The notes under the pieces are model-generated. The model saw nothing but the letters and a program-made list of their open reading frames with translations. It was not told the DNA's origin and searched no databases. Position numbers and translations under genes: made by a program. Positions 37,497-47,551 of a stretch of DNA of 64,000 nucleotides are shown here, one piece after another. This DNA is from Rhizobium sp. Lineage in GTDB: Bacteria; Pseudomonadota; Alphaproteobacteria; Rhizobiales; Rhizobiaceae. Where the stretch lies: contig PEKW01000007.1 in assembly GCA_002796995.1 (NCBI GenBank), positions 124,001-188,000 of the forward strand. Direction: 5' to 3'. Numbering within the stretch: position 1 is the stretch's first letter; each line of letters begins with the position of its first letter.

Positions 37497-37620
37497 ATCG
37501 AAGCGGCGCACTCCTCCTCCCAGTGCCGCGAGATAGGATCGGCAATACTCCTCCTCCTCCCAATTGCCGATCAAGTTCAAGAGCCTGGCGCACCTCCTCC
37601 CGCGCCAGGCTCTTTTCGTT
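37497..37620 (+). ncRNA. alpha-r14 / cuckoo-type sRNA with three anti-Shine-Dalgarno loops
   Basis: Three consecutive hairpins each expose CCTCCTCCC in the loop. Hairpin 1 (37503-37530) has an imperfect stem. Hairpin 2 is GATCGGCAAT/ATTGCCGATC (37537-37572) with loop CTCCTCCTCCTCCC. Hairpin 3 is GAGCCTGGCGC/GCGCCAGGCTC (37581-37612) with loop ACCTCCTCCC, followed by TTTTCGTTT as terminator. This is the architecture of rhizobial alpha-r14 RNAs (NfeR1 is one) and Rhodobacter CcsR/cuckoo RNAs, whose loops pair with ribosome binding sites. Length of about 124 bases fits. The 5' end is inferred from the -10 box. Confidence 0.85.
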
Positions 37621-37774
37621 TCGGCCAAAGGCCTCCTTCTCCCATTTCCGAAATTTATGCCTGGCATTGCTCGGCGCTATTTGGAAATTCTCTCGACTTG
37701 GAGGATGTTCCGCTCTGCGATAGCGGAGAGCCGTGGCGCCGTTTGTGGCGTCGGCTCCGTCAAGGGGAAATCCA

Positions 37775-38281
37775 ATGGTCGATTCAATGAACGTCACGAT
37801 CCGCGAAGCCGTCGCCGACGATGTGGGCACGCTGCACGAGGCGCTTCTGGCGCTCGCGCGTCATACCGGCGACGAGCACAAGATCGAAAGCACGCCGGCG
37901 GACCTGCTCGCCCACGGCTTCGGTGAACGGCCGACCTTCGAAGCGCTGATTGCCGAGGTCGACGGCGCGTTTGCCGGCATGTGCCTGAGCTTTCCGAGCT
38001 TTTCCACCTGGCGCGGCCAGCCGGGAATCTATGTCCAGGACCTCTATGTCGACGCCACGTTTCGGGGAAAACGAATCGGCGAACGCCTGCTGCAAGCGGC
38101 GGCCGCCCGCGGATATGCCCGCGGCGCCCGCCATCTGAGGCTTTCGGTCGACCAAGCCAATCTGTCGGCCCAGGCCTTTTACGAGCGTGTCGGCATCACG
38201 CATTCGCGCGACGAGCAGATCCACATGATGCGCGGCGAACGGTTCGCAGCCTTTGCCCGCCAGGGCATGGCGGCCGATTAA
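37775..38281 (+). CDS. GNAT family N-acetyltransferase
   Basis: 168 residues from ATG 37775, preceded by AAGGGG. The GNAT fold shows VTIREAVADDV at the start, the strand GIYVQDLYVDATFRGKRIGE with the acetyl-CoA loop (RGKRIGERLL), and LRLSVDQANLSAQAFYERVG. Similar proteins are diamine or aminoglycoside-like acetyltransferases, but the substrate is not known. It follows the sRNA terminator by about 155 bases and is probably independent. Confidence 0.85.
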   Translation: MVDSMNVTIREAVADDVGTLHEALLALARHTGDEHKIESTPADLLAHGFGERPTFEALIAEVDGAFAGMCLSFPSFSTWRGQPGIYVQDLYVDATFRGKRIGERLLQAAAARGYARGARHLRLSVDQANLSAQAFYERVGITHSRDEQIHMMRGERFAAFARQGMAAD

Positions 38282-38422
38282 AAAGCCTGCGGGGCGCGGC
38301 TCTAGCTGCCCCACGCCGCCGCGCCGCATTTACCTTGACGGAGCCTGGCCATTGCCTGAACCGTGTCGTCACTCTACCTATGCCACCGACAGCAGTTGCG
38401 GCTGGAACAGGAGCTTGACGAC

Positions 38423-39853
38423 ATGGCAGTGAAATTCGGTACGAGCGGCTTGCGCGGGCTTTCCACGGAACTGGTCGGCAGCGTGTCTGCGCTCTACGCC
38501 ACGGCCTTTGCCCGATTCCTGCTCGACCACAAGCTCGCCATTCCCGGCAGCCCGGTCGTCGTCGCCCAGGATTTCCGCCCCTCAAGCCCCGAGATCGTCG
38601 CAACCGTCATGGCCGCGCTCCGGCGCGCCGGTCTGACCCCCATCGATTGCGGGCCGATCCCGACACCGGCTCTCGCGCTCTACGGCGGCAAGATCGGCGC
38701 GGCGGGCATCATGGTGACCGGCTCGCACATTCCGGCCGACCGCAACGGCATCAAATTCTACCGCCCGGGCGAAGAGATCACCAAGGCGGATGAGACGGCG
38801 ATCACCACCCTCGCCGACGCGCTTTCCGCCGATCCGGCCGCCAATCTCGTCGAAGCGGGTGCGGGCGAGAGCCATGAACAGGCGGCGACCGGCCTCTTTC
38901 TCGCGCGCAACACGGCGGTACTGCCTGCAGAGGCTCTCAAGGGTCTGCGTATCGGCATCTACCAGCACAGCACGGTCGCCCGCGACATGATGGTCAAGGT
39001 GTTCGAGCATTATGGCGCGACCGTCTTCCCGCTCGGACGTTCCGAGCAGTTCATTCCCGTCGACACGGAGGCCGTCTCGGACGAGACGGTCCGGCTGATG
39101 GCCCACTGGACGGATGAGCTGTCGCTCGACGTGATCGTATCGACGGACGGCGACGGAGACCGGCCGCTGGTCGCCGACGAACACGGCCAGCCGCTGCGCG
39201 GCGACTTTCTCGGCCTCGTCGCCACCCGTTTCCTCGGGGCGAAGCTGGTGGCGACGCCGGTGACTTCGAATTCAGGACTGGAAGCCGCCGGCGGTTTCGA
39301 TGTGGTGCGCACGCGAGTCGGATCGCCCTTCGTGATTGCCGCGATGGAGGAAGCGCTCGCCGCCGGCAAGGAGGGCGTGATCGGCTTCGAGGCCAATGGC
39401 GGCCTGATGCTCGGCTCGGATTTTTCCGTCGGAACCGGGGTGCTCAAGGCGCTTCCGACGCGCGACAGTTTCCTGCCGGCCCTCGCCGTGCTCGGCACGG
39501 CGGCCAAGGCCGGCCAGTCGCTCTCGGCGCTGGCAACGGCCTACAGCCTGCCGATCGCGCTCAGCGACCGGCTGGAGAATTTTGCCGTGGAACGCAGCGC
39601 AGCGCTGATGGCGCACCTCAGAGCTTCGGCCGACAATCTCAAGGGATTCGTCGCGCCGCTCGGCCAGGTCAAGTCGGTCAGCGACATCGACGGGCTGCGG
39701 GTCACGCTTGCCGACGACAGCGTCATCCACTTCCGCCCCTCGGGCAATGCGCCGGAGATGCGCTGCTATGTCGAGGCCACGGGCCAGACGGCAGCCGAAG
39801 CGCTGCTGGCCAAGGGACTTGCGACGCTCGCCGCGTGGACGCCGACTGCCTAG
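38423..39853 (+). CDS. Phosphomannomutase/phosphoglucomutase
   Basis: 476 residues from ATG 38423 with CAGGAG nine bases upstream. The four family loops are present: phosphoserine loop TGSHIPADRNG, metal loop STDGDGDRPLV, sugar loop GFEANGG and phosphate loop RPSGNAPEMRC. KFGTSGLRG opens the protein. It interconverts hexose 6- and 1-phosphates for polysaccharide or nodulation-factor sugars; rhizobial NoeK is of this type. The 3' end overlaps the convergent glycerate kinase gene by 4 bases. Confidence 0.9.
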   Translation: MAVKFGTSGLRGLSTELVGSVSALYATAFARFLLDHKLAIPGSPVVVAQDFRPSSPEIVATVMAALRRAGLTPIDCGPIPTPALALYGGKIGAAGIMVTGSHIPADRNGIKFYRPGEEITKADETAITTLADALSADPAANLVEAGAGESHEQAATGLFLARNTAVLPAEALKGLRIGIYQHSTVARDMMVKVFEHYGATVFPLGRSEQFIPVDTEAVSDETVRLMAHWTDELSLDVIVSTDGDGDRPLVADEHGQPLRGDFLGLVATRFLGAKLVATPVTSNSGLEAAGGFDVVRTRVGSPFVIAAMEEALAAGKEGVIGFEANGGLMLGSDFSVGTGVLKALPTRDSFLPALAVLGTAAKAGQSLSALATAYSLPIALSDRLENFAVERSAALMAHLRASADNLKGFVAPLGQVKSVSDIDGLRVTLADDSVIHFRPSGNAPEMRCYVEATGQTAAEALLAKGLATLAAWTPTA

Positions 39854-41127
39854 TCGTCGGTCACCAGCATCGCGCGGAAATCATTGACATTGGTGCCGGT
39901 CGGACCCGGCACGAACAGGCTGTCGGCGAGCGAGAAGGCCGACCAGGCGTCATGACCGCCAAGAAACGTCCGCGGATCGCCGCCGGCGGATCGGATCCGT
40001 GCCGCCGTCGTGCCGTCGGCGAAGGCCCCGGCATTGTTCTCCGAACCGTCGATGCCGTCGGTATCGGCCGCCAGCGCATGGATGCCGGCGGTCCCGTCGA
40101 TGTCGAGGGCCAGCGACAGCAGGAGTTCGCTGTTTCTCCCACCCTTGCCGTAACGGTCATTGGAAATCGTCACCGTCGTCTCGCCGCCGGAGAGGATCAC
40201 CACCGGCCGGATGAAGGGGCGGTTTCGCTCCTTCACCTCCCGCGCGATCGCGGCATGCATGCGGCCGATGTCGCGGGCCTCGCCTTCAATGGCATCGGAG
40301 AGGATGACCGCAGGCACGCCGAGTTCTTCCGCCTTGTGCGCGGCCGCCTCCAGCGAGACACGAGCGGAGGCGATCACGTGGACCTCGTTACGGGCAAAGA
40401 CCGGGTCGGCCGGATCCGGCGCATGCGCAGCTTCGGTTTTCAGATGGGCCATGACGGCGGCGGGGGGTTCCATCCCATATTCGGCGACGATCGCCAGCGC
40501 CTCCGCGGCAGAGGATTTCGACGGCACGGTCGGCCCCGAGGCGACGAAGGCAGGATTGTCACCCGGCACGTCGGAGACGATCAGGCTGACGACGCGGGCC
40601 GGCGCACAGGCTGCGGCCAGGCGTCCGCCCTTGATGCGCGAGACGTGTTTTCTCACCACGTTCATCGCCGAGATCGGTGCGCCGGAGGCGAGCAGCGCCT
40701 TGTTGACGGCGATCTCGTCGGCGAGCGTCAGCCCATTCGGCGGGGCGGGCAGCAACGCCGAGCCGCCGCCAGAGATCAGCGCGACGACGAGATCGTCCTC
40801 GCTGAGGCCTTCGACCGTCTTCAACAGGGCATCCGACGCCCGCAATCCGGCCTCGTCGGGAACCGGATGGGCCGATTGCAGGACCGCGATGCGCTTGCAA
40901 GGTTCGATAGGGCCGTGGCGCGCCACCACCAGTCCTTCGAGCGGACCGTCCCACAGCTTCTCGAAGGCGGCCGCCATCTGGCTCGCCGCCTTGCCGGCGC
41001 CGATGACGATGGTGCGGCCCTTGGGTTTTTCCGGAAGATGCGCCCTGATCGCCGCATAGGGGTCGGCGGCAAGGACTGCCGCCTCGAAAAGCGATGTCAG
41101 GAAGGCGCGTGGGTCGCTCAGGGTCAC
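39850..41127 (-). CDS. Glycerate 2-kinase (MOFRL family, TtuD-like)
   Basis: 425 residues from GTG 41127. The class II glycerate kinase pattern is visible: VIGAGKAASQMAAAFE, HPVPDEAGLRASDALL, ISGGGSALLPAP, NVVRKHVSRIKGGRLA and the MOFRL domain with ILSGGETTVTI, GRNSELLLSLAL and ADTDGIDGSENNAGA. It makes 2-phosphoglycerate from glycerate; some relatives were named hydroxypyruvate reductase. The start overlaps the Dabb stop (GTGA), so it ends a three-gene run after GMC oxidoreductase and Dabb. This suggests glycerate as an end product of the catabolic cluster. Confidence 0.88.
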   Translation of the reverse strand: MTLSDPRAFLTSLFEAAVLAADPYAAIRAHLPEKPKGRTIVIGAGKAASQMAAAFEKLWDGPLEGLVVARHGPIEPCKRIAVLQSAHPVPDEAGLRASDALLKTVEGLSEDDLVVALISGGGSALLPAPPNGLTLADEIAVNKALLASGAPISAMNVVRKHVSRIKGGRLAAACAPARVVSLIVSDVPGDNPAFVASGPTVPSKSSAAEALAIVAEYGMEPPAAVMAHLKTEAAHAPDPADPVFARNEVHVIASARVSLEAAAHKAEELGVPAVILSDAIEGEARDIGRMHAAIAREVKERNRPFIRPVVILSGGETTVTISNDRYGKGGRNSELLLSLALDIDGTAGIHALAADTDGIDGSENNAGAFADGTTAARIRSAGGDPRTFLGGHDAWSAFSLADSLFVPGPTGTNVNDFRAMLVTDD

Positions 41128-41450
41128 GAATTCTGGTCCGCTATCTCGATGTCATAGACCAGAATGCCGTCGAGGCCGCCGACGGCGTTGTCGACGATCC
41201 TGGCGCCAGTCTTCTGGTGTTCCGGGTCGGCAAGATAGGCATCCCGCGCCTCTGGTCCATCGAAATCGACGACGAAGCCTTCACCATAGCCCTTGTCCAT
41301 GCCGGTTTCCGGGCTGACATTGTCGCCGATATGGGCGGCCAGAAAGCCTGGCAGCCGCGATTTCAGCGCTGCGATCTCGGCATAGATCGCCGCCTTGGTT
41401 TCCTTCGCCGTTTCGGGTTTGAAGCGGATGAAGACGCAGTGCCGGATCAT
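41124..41450 (-). CDS. Dabb (stress-responsive A/B barrel) domain protein
   Basis: 108 residues: IRHCVFIRFKPETAKETKAA, a central IGDNVSPE and a strand GFVVDFDGPEARDAYLADPEH, all typical of the dimeric alpha/beta barrel Dabb domain. Related proteins include small decarboxylases, cyclases and monooxygenase-like enzymes, so it may act on an oxidised intermediate of the cluster. It lies 8 bases after the GMC gene and overlaps the glycerate kinase start. Confidence 0.85.
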   Translation of the reverse strand: MIRHCVFIRFKPETAKETKAAIYAEIAALKSRLPGFLAAHIGDNVSPETGMDKGYGEGFVVDFDGPEARDAYLADPEHQKTGARIVDNAVGGLDGILVYDIEIADQNS

Positions 41451-41458
41451 CGGAAATC

Positions 41459-43114
41459 CTATCGGATGTTCGCCCGCGCCCGGGGGCGCTGGTCGTTGCG
41501 TTCATGGGTGAAGACCGCCGGCGGCAGGGGTGCCCAATCGCGGATGATGTCGGCACCCTTTTCGCCCACCATGATGGTCGGCGCATTGGTATTGCAGGAG
41601 GGAACCCGCGGCATGACCGAACTGTCGCAGACGCGAAGACCCTCCAGTCCCCGCACCTTGAGGTCCAGCCCGACCACCGCCATGGCGTCGCTGCCCATCC
41701 TGCAGGTGCCCACGGGGTGGTGGTCGGTCTTGGCATTGGCGCAGCCGTAGTCGAACAGTTCCTCGTCGGTCATGACCTTGGGGCCGGGCAGGCGCTCGGC
41801 CATGATGTAAGGCTTCAGCGCCGCCTGCTGGAAGATCTCGCGGGCGATCTTCAGCCCCTCGATCGACATCTTCCGGTCGTGCGGATCCTCCCAGTAGTTC
41901 GGGTCGATCAGCGGCGCTGCCGCCGGGTCGGACGAAGAGAGACGCACCGTGCCGCGCGAGCGCGGATGGAGATAGGCGGAGTTGAGCGTCACCCCGGCAT
42001 TCTTCAGCTTCTCGACGCCCGCCTCGATGCCGGAACCGAGACCGAGATGGAACTGGATGTCCGGCGAGCGCGCCTGCGGATCGGCATACCAGAAGCCGCC
42101 CGTCTCGAAGAGCGAGGAAGCCACCGGCCCGGTGCGGAACAGCACATATTCAATGCCGGCCCACAGCGTGCGATGGAGTTTCGCCACGCCGTCATAGGTA
42201 TGGTCGCCGGTGCATTCGGAAATGACGAAGAGGTCGAGATGGTCCTGCATGTTGGAGCCGACGCCCGGCAGGTCATGCCGAACCGGAACGCCCACCGACT
42301 TCAGGTGATCGGCCGGGCCGATGCCCGACTGCTGGAGCAGCTTCGGCGAGCCGATCGCCCCGGAGGAAACGAGCACCTCGCGCTCGGCGCGGATCGTCTC
42401 GACTCCCCGGCCGGTGACCACCTCGACGCCGACGGCGCGCGTGCCTTCGAGCACGATGCGGGCGACGTGGGCGCCGGTGCGGATCGTCAGGTTCTTGCGA
42501 TCCTTAATCGGCGACAGATAGGCGAGCGAGGCGGAAGAACGGCGGCGGTTGCGCTGGGTGAGCTGGTAGAAGCCGACGCCGGCCTGCTGCTTTCCATTGA
42601 AGTCATGATTGTATGGGATGCCGAGTTCCTGGCCGGCGCGGATATAGGCGTCACAGATCGGCAGGGCCGAAACCGGCATGGAGACGCCGAGCGGCCCGCC
42701 ATAGGAATGGAAGTCGTCGGCAAAACGCTGGTTGTCCTCGGCGCGCTTGAAATAGGGCAGGACGGAGCGATAGTCCCAGCCCTCGCAACCGTCTTCGGAT
42801 GACCAGAGATCGTAGTCGGCGGCGTTGCCGCGGGTATAGAGCTGGGCGTTGATCGAGGAGCCGCCGCCGATGACCTTGGCCTGGGTATAGCGCAGAACGC
42901 GGCCCTTCATGTGCTTCTGCGGCACGGTTTCCCAGCCCCAGCTGGCGACGCCCTTGGTCATCTTGGCAAAGCCCGCCGGCATATGGAACAGCGGATTCCA
43001 GTCGCCGCCGCCCGCCTCGAGCAGCAGGACCTTGACGTCCGGGTCCTCGGACAGCCGGTTGGCAAGTACACAGCCAGCCGGGCCGGCGCCGGTGATGATG
43101 TAGTCGTAGGTCAT
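41459..43114 (-). CDS. GMC family oxidoreductase (choline dehydrogenase-like)
   Basis: 551 residues. FAD-binding GAGPAGCVLANRLSED at the start, the GMC signatures AKVIGGGSSINAQLYTRG and SSGAIGSPKLLQQSGIG. The C-terminal active site has DHHPVGTCRMG (His) and NTNAPTIMVGEKGADII. It oxidises an alcohol group, probably of a polyol or glycoside. It leads the GMC-Dabb-glycerate kinase set and is separated from the upstream SDR gene by a palindromic repeat. Confidence 0.92.
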   Translation of the reverse strand: MTYDYIITGAGPAGCVLANRLSEDPDVKVLLLEAGGGDWNPLFHMPAGFAKMTKGVASWGWETVPQKHMKGRVLRYTQAKVIGGGSSINAQLYTRGNAADYDLWSSEDGCEGWDYRSVLPYFKRAEDNQRFADDFHSYGGPLGVSMPVSALPICDAYIRAGQELGIPYNHDFNGKQQAGVGFYQLTQRNRRRSSASLAYLSPIKDRKNLTIRTGAHVARIVLEGTRAVGVEVVTGRGVETIRAEREVLVSSGAIGSPKLLQQSGIGPADHLKSVGVPVRHDLPGVGSNMQDHLDLFVISECTGDHTYDGVAKLHRTLWAGIEYVLFRTGPVASSLFETGGFWYADPQARSPDIQFHLGLGSGIEAGVEKLKNAGVTLNSAYLHPRSRGTVRLSSSDPAAAPLIDPNYWEDPHDRKMSIEGLKIAREIFQQAALKPYIMAERLPGPKVMTDEELFDYGCANAKTDHHPVGTCRMGSDAMAVVGLDLKVRGLEGLRVCDSSVMPRVPSCNTNAPTIMVGEKGADIIRDWAPLPPAVFTHERNDQRPRARANIR

Positions 43115-43139
43115 CGCATCTTCCTCAAGTCATTCGTCC

Positions 43140-43257
43140 ACCCTCCCCTTGAGGGGGAGGGTCGGCACGCAGTGCCGGGGTGGGGTGAACACACATGGAA
43201 TCGGCCGGTCACCCCCACCCGCGGCGACGCCGCGACCTCCCCCCTCAAGGGGGAGGT
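43140..43257. repeat. RIME-like intergenic palindromic element
   Basis: Mosaic of hairpins in the gap between the SDR and GMC genes: ACCCTCCCC/GGGGAGGGT (43140-43162), CGGCAC/GTGCCG (43163-43177), a GGGGTGGGGTGA/TCACCCCCACCC long-range pair, and ACCTCCCCC/GGGGGAGGT (43235-43257). This is the form of the short palindromic elements scattered in Rhizobiales genomes. It has no coding sequence and sits inside a probable transcript. Confidence 0.75.
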
Positions 43258-43261
43258 AAAA

Positions 43262-44035
43262 TCACAGCCTTCCGATCGACAGCCCGCCATCGAGATCGAT
43301 CACCGAGCCCGTAGCAAAGGCGAAACGGCCGGAGGCAAGCGCCGAGACCACGCCGCCAATGTCGTCCGGTTCGCCCCAGCGCTTCATCGGCACCAGGCCG
43401 TCCGCGATCAGCGCGTCATATTTGTCGGCCACGCCGGCGGTCATGTCGGTGCGGATGATGCCGGGGCGGATCTCGAACACGCCGATGCCCTTTTCCGCCA
43501 GATAGAGGGCAAGCCCCTTGCTGAAGGCCGAAAGACCGGCCTTGCTCATGCAGTAGTCGAGGCGTTCCGGTGAACTGAGTTCCGCCGAAACGGAGGTGAT
43601 GTTGACGATCGCGCGCGCTGCGGCAGGTGCCGCCTGCGCCAGCATGGCCTTCAGCACCGCCTGGGTGAAGAACACGGTGCCGCGCAGGTTGGTGGCGATG
43701 ATGCGGTCGAAATTCTCCGGCGTCAGCCCGAGGAAATCGCCGCGCACGACCGAACCCATGCCGGCGTTGTTGACGAGGCAGTCGATCCGACCGAAACGGG
43801 CCATGATCTTCTCGACAGTCGTCGCATGGCCGGCGGCCTCGGCGAGGTCGGCCTCGAAATAGGCGGCCTCGACGCCCCTTGTTTCGAGATCGACCAGCAC
43901 GCCGTCTTCCGCGGCCAGCGGCCCGAGCCCGGTGACGGCAAGGTCGAAGCCATCGGCAGCCAGCGCCCGGGCAATGCCGAGGCCGATGCCGCGCCGGCCG
44001 CCGGTGACGATCGCAAGAGGACGGGAACGGGTCAT
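43262..44035 (-). CDS. Short-chain dehydrogenase/reductase (3-ketoacyl-ACP reductase-like)
   Basis: 257 residues from ATG 44035. Classical SDR: cofactor loop TGGRRGIGLGIARAL, NNAGMGS, catalytic Ser in NITSVSAE, Tyr-x3-Lys in YCMSKAG and the C-terminal SVIDLDGGLSIG. It oxidises or reduces a hydroxyl or keto group with NAD(P). The start overlaps the stop of the upstream GMC gene (ATGA), so the pair is cotranslated and may act in sequence on the same substrate. Confidence 0.9.
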   Translation of the reverse strand: MTRSRPLAIVTGGRRGIGLGIARALAADGFDLAVTGLGPLAAEDGVLVDLETRGVEAAYFEADLAEAAGHATTVEKIMARFGRIDCLVNNAGMGSVVRGDFLGLTPENFDRIIATNLRGTVFFTQAVLKAMLAQAAPAAARAIVNITSVSAELSSPERLDYCMSKAGLSAFSKGLALYLAEKGIGVFEIRPGIIRTDMTAGVADKYDALIADGLVPMKRWGEPDDIGGVVSALASGRFAFATGSVIDLDGGLSIGRL

Positions 44036-45540
44036 GCGGCAAGGTCCTCCCTGCGGATATGGGCCGCGACGCGCAGCGCCTGGGCGGCAATCGTCAGGGC
44101 CGGATTGACGGCTGCCGAGGTCGGCAGGCAGGCGGCATCGACGACGAAGAGGTTGGGATGATCGTAAGCCCGGCACCAGACGTCGAGCGGGGCTTTCGCC
44201 GGATCGTCGCCGATCCGCACCGTTCCGCACTGGTGGGACGGCGTGCGCTTGTCGAAGGGGCGTGACAGCACGATCGGGAAGCCGGCCGCCTTGAGGGCGC
44301 GCTTCAGATGGGCGACGAGATCGAGATGGGCGTCCCAGTTTGTACGGTGCCATTTGAGGATGATGCGCTCGCCATCGACCATGACGCGGCTTTCCGGATG
44401 GGGAATGTCCTCGCTCATGGCGTAGAAGTCGATCGCGTGGCGGGACACGCGGTCCAGCAGCCATTCCGGCACCTGGGGCATATTGGCCTTGAGGATCTGG
44501 CCGGAGACGCGGCCGAGCAGCTGGACATTGCCGAGCGGCGCCCCGCCCTTGCCGTCCGAGAGATAGAAATCGTTGAAGCCGAAGGTCTTCTGGTAGACCG
44601 ACGTGTTGCGGTAGAGGGGCGAGATCGCCAGCACGGCGCTCGAATTGTGGTTCATGAAGTTGCGGCCCACCTGGTCGGAGGAGTTCGCCAGACCGCGCGG
44701 ATGGCGATCGTTCGCCGAGCGCAGCAGGAGGGCCGCCGACTGCACGGCGCCGGCCGAAAGAATGACGAGGCGGGGGGCGATCCTTTCCGCGACGCCATCG
44801 CGCAGCACATGCACGGCGACGATGCGGCGGCCGTCCTCGGAGGTTTCCAGCCGCGTGACGCGCGAGCGGACCTGCAGCGTGACATTGGCATGCTGGAGCG
44901 CCATGGCCAGCGCCGTCGTCTCTGCATCCATCTTGCCGTCCTGGGCGTTCGGATGCGCATCCCACGGGGTCTTCGCCTTCGCAAGCCAGCGGTCGAGATC
45001 GAGGCCGAGCGGCAGGGAATAGGGGTGCAGACCGTTGTCTTTCAGCTTCCGGCGCACCGCGGCGATGGCCGGTTCGTCGGGCACCCGCGGGAAGGCATAG
45101 GGCGCCGAATGTACGGGCTCGGTCGGATCCTCGCCGAGCGCGCCATGCACTTGGTAGAGCCGCTCCGCCTCGGTGTACCAGGGCTCCAGTTCCTCGTAGG
45201 GGAAGGGCCAGGCCGGCGAGACGCCCTCGCGATGCTTCATCTCGGCGAAATCCTCGGCGCGGTAGCGCACCAGGACCGCGCCGTAGAATTTCGAATTGCC
45301 GCCGACATTGTAATAATTGCCGGGATTGAAGGCCGTGCCGTCGGCCTCGTACCACATCTCCTTCGGGCGGAAATGGCCGCGCTGGAAGATTGCCCGCTGG
45401 TCGCGGTTTTCCGGCCGGTCGGCGATATGGTCGCCGGCCTCGAGGATCAGTATATTGGCGCCGGACGACGCAAGCCCGGCGGCAACCGTCGAGCCGCCGA
45501 TCCCCGAGCCGATGATGACGATGTCGGGCGTGGTTGTCAT
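44032..45540 (-). CDS. GMC-type FAD oxidoreductase (second)
   Basis: 502 residues from ATG 45540. It has FAD loop IVIIGSGIGGSTVAAGL and ILILEAGDHI, and the C-terminal GMC_oxred_C domain with SHQCGTVRIGDD and a closing VVDAACLPTSAAVNPALTIA segment. It is distinct from the choline dehydrogenase-like GMC downstream and closer to sugar or glucoside 3-dehydrogenase-type large subunits. It is downstream of the ABC ATPase (8 bases) and overlaps the SDR. Confidence 0.88.
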   Translation of the reverse strand: MTTTPDIVIIGSGIGGSTVAAGLASSGANILILEAGDHIADRPENRDQRAIFQRGHFRPKEMWYEADGTAFNPGNYYNVGGNSKFYGAVLVRYRAEDFAEMKHREGVSPAWPFPYEELEPWYTEAERLYQVHGALGEDPTEPVHSAPYAFPRVPDEPAIAAVRRKLKDNGLHPYSLPLGLDLDRWLAKAKTPWDAHPNAQDGKMDAETTALAMALQHANVTLQVRSRVTRLETSEDGRRIVAVHVLRDGVAERIAPRLVILSAGAVQSAALLLRSANDRHPRGLANSSDQVGRNFMNHNSSAVLAISPLYRNTSVYQKTFGFNDFYLSDGKGGAPLGNVQLLGRVSGQILKANMPQVPEWLLDRVSRHAIDFYAMSEDIPHPESRVMVDGERIILKWHRTNWDAHLDLVAHLKRALKAAGFPIVLSRPFDKRTPSHQCGTVRIGDDPAKAPLDVWCRAYDHPNLFVVDAACLPTSAAVNPALTIAAQALRVAAHIRREDLAA

Positions 45541-45548
45541 GGCCGTGC

Positions 45549-46664
<1,116 letters not shown>

Positions 46665-46669
46665 GATGG

Positions 46670-47551
46670 TTATCCTTTCACGGCGCCGGACATCAGGCCG
46701 CGCACGAAATATCGTCCGGAGACGATATAGACGATGAGGGTGGGCAGGGCGGCGAGGATCGCGCCCGCGAAGTGGACATTGTATTCCTTGACCCCGGTCG
46801 AGGACGAAACGAGGTTGTTGAGCGCAACCGTCATCGGCGTCGAGGAGGCGCCGGAGAAGGAGGCGCCGAACAGGAAGTCGTTCCAGATATTGGTGAACTG
46901 CCAGATGACCGACACGACGATGATCGGACCGGAGGACGGCAGGAGAATGCGCCGGAAGATCTGGAAGAAGCTCGCGCCGTCGATCTGCGCCGCCCGCACC
47001 AGCTCGGTCGGGAAGGCCTCGTAATAGTTGCGGAAATAGAGCGTGGTGAAGCCGAGGCCGTAGATCACATGCACCATGATCAGGCCCCAGATCGATCCGG
47101 CGAGACCCAGGATGCCGAGGATGCGGGCCATCGGGATCAGCACGATCTGGAACGGGATGAAGCAGGACAAGAGCAGCAGCCCGAAGAACACGTTGGAGCC
47201 TGGGAAGCGCCACTTGGTCAGCACATAGCCGTTGAGTGCACCGATGATTGTCGAGATCGCCACGGCCGGCACGACCATCAGGATCGAGTTGATAAAGAAG
47301 GGCTTGAGGCCCGTTGGCTGAACGCCGATCTGCGCTGTCGACCAGGCCGACAGCCAGGGCTCGATGGTCCAGACCTTCGGCAGGTTGAGCATACCGCCCT
47401 GGCGGATTTCTTCCAGGGGTTTCAGCGAATTCACCACCATCACGTAGAGCGGCAGCATGTAGTAGACCGCGAACAGGATCAGCGCCGTGTAGATCAGCGC
47501 CCGCGTCAGGCGGCCGTGCGAGATGACATTGTCGGGGCTCGACGCGCTCAT
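46670..47551 (-). CDS. Carbohydrate ABC transporter permease (MalG type)
   Basis: 293 residues with six membrane segments. The cytoplasmic EAA loop is EAFPTELVRAAQIDGASFFQIFRRILLPSSGP. This MalG-like subunit pairs with the next upstream permease to form the channel. Its start shares a base with the stop of permease 1. Confidence 0.93.
   Translation of the reverse strand: MSASSPDNVISHGRLTRALIYTALILFAVYYMLPLYVMVVNSLKPLEEIRQGGMLNLPKVWTIEPWLSAWSTAQIGVQPTGLKPFFINSILMVVPAVAISTIIGALNGYVLTKWRFPGSNVFFGLLLLSCFIPFQIVLIPMARILGILGLAGSIWGLIMVHVIYGLGFTTLYFRNYYEAFPTELVRAAQIDGASFFQIFRRILLPSSGPIIVVSVIWQFTNIWNDFLFGASFSGASSTPMTVALNNLVSSSTGVKEYNVHFAGAILAALPTLIVYIVSGRYFVRGLMSGAVKG

Noticed and set aside
37500-37620. 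Repeated CTCCTCC units as a microsatellite or CRISPR-like repeat
   Set aside because: The units are loops of base-paired hairpins with different stems and end in a terminator, which fits an sRNA and not a simple repeat or a CRISPR array with regular spacers.
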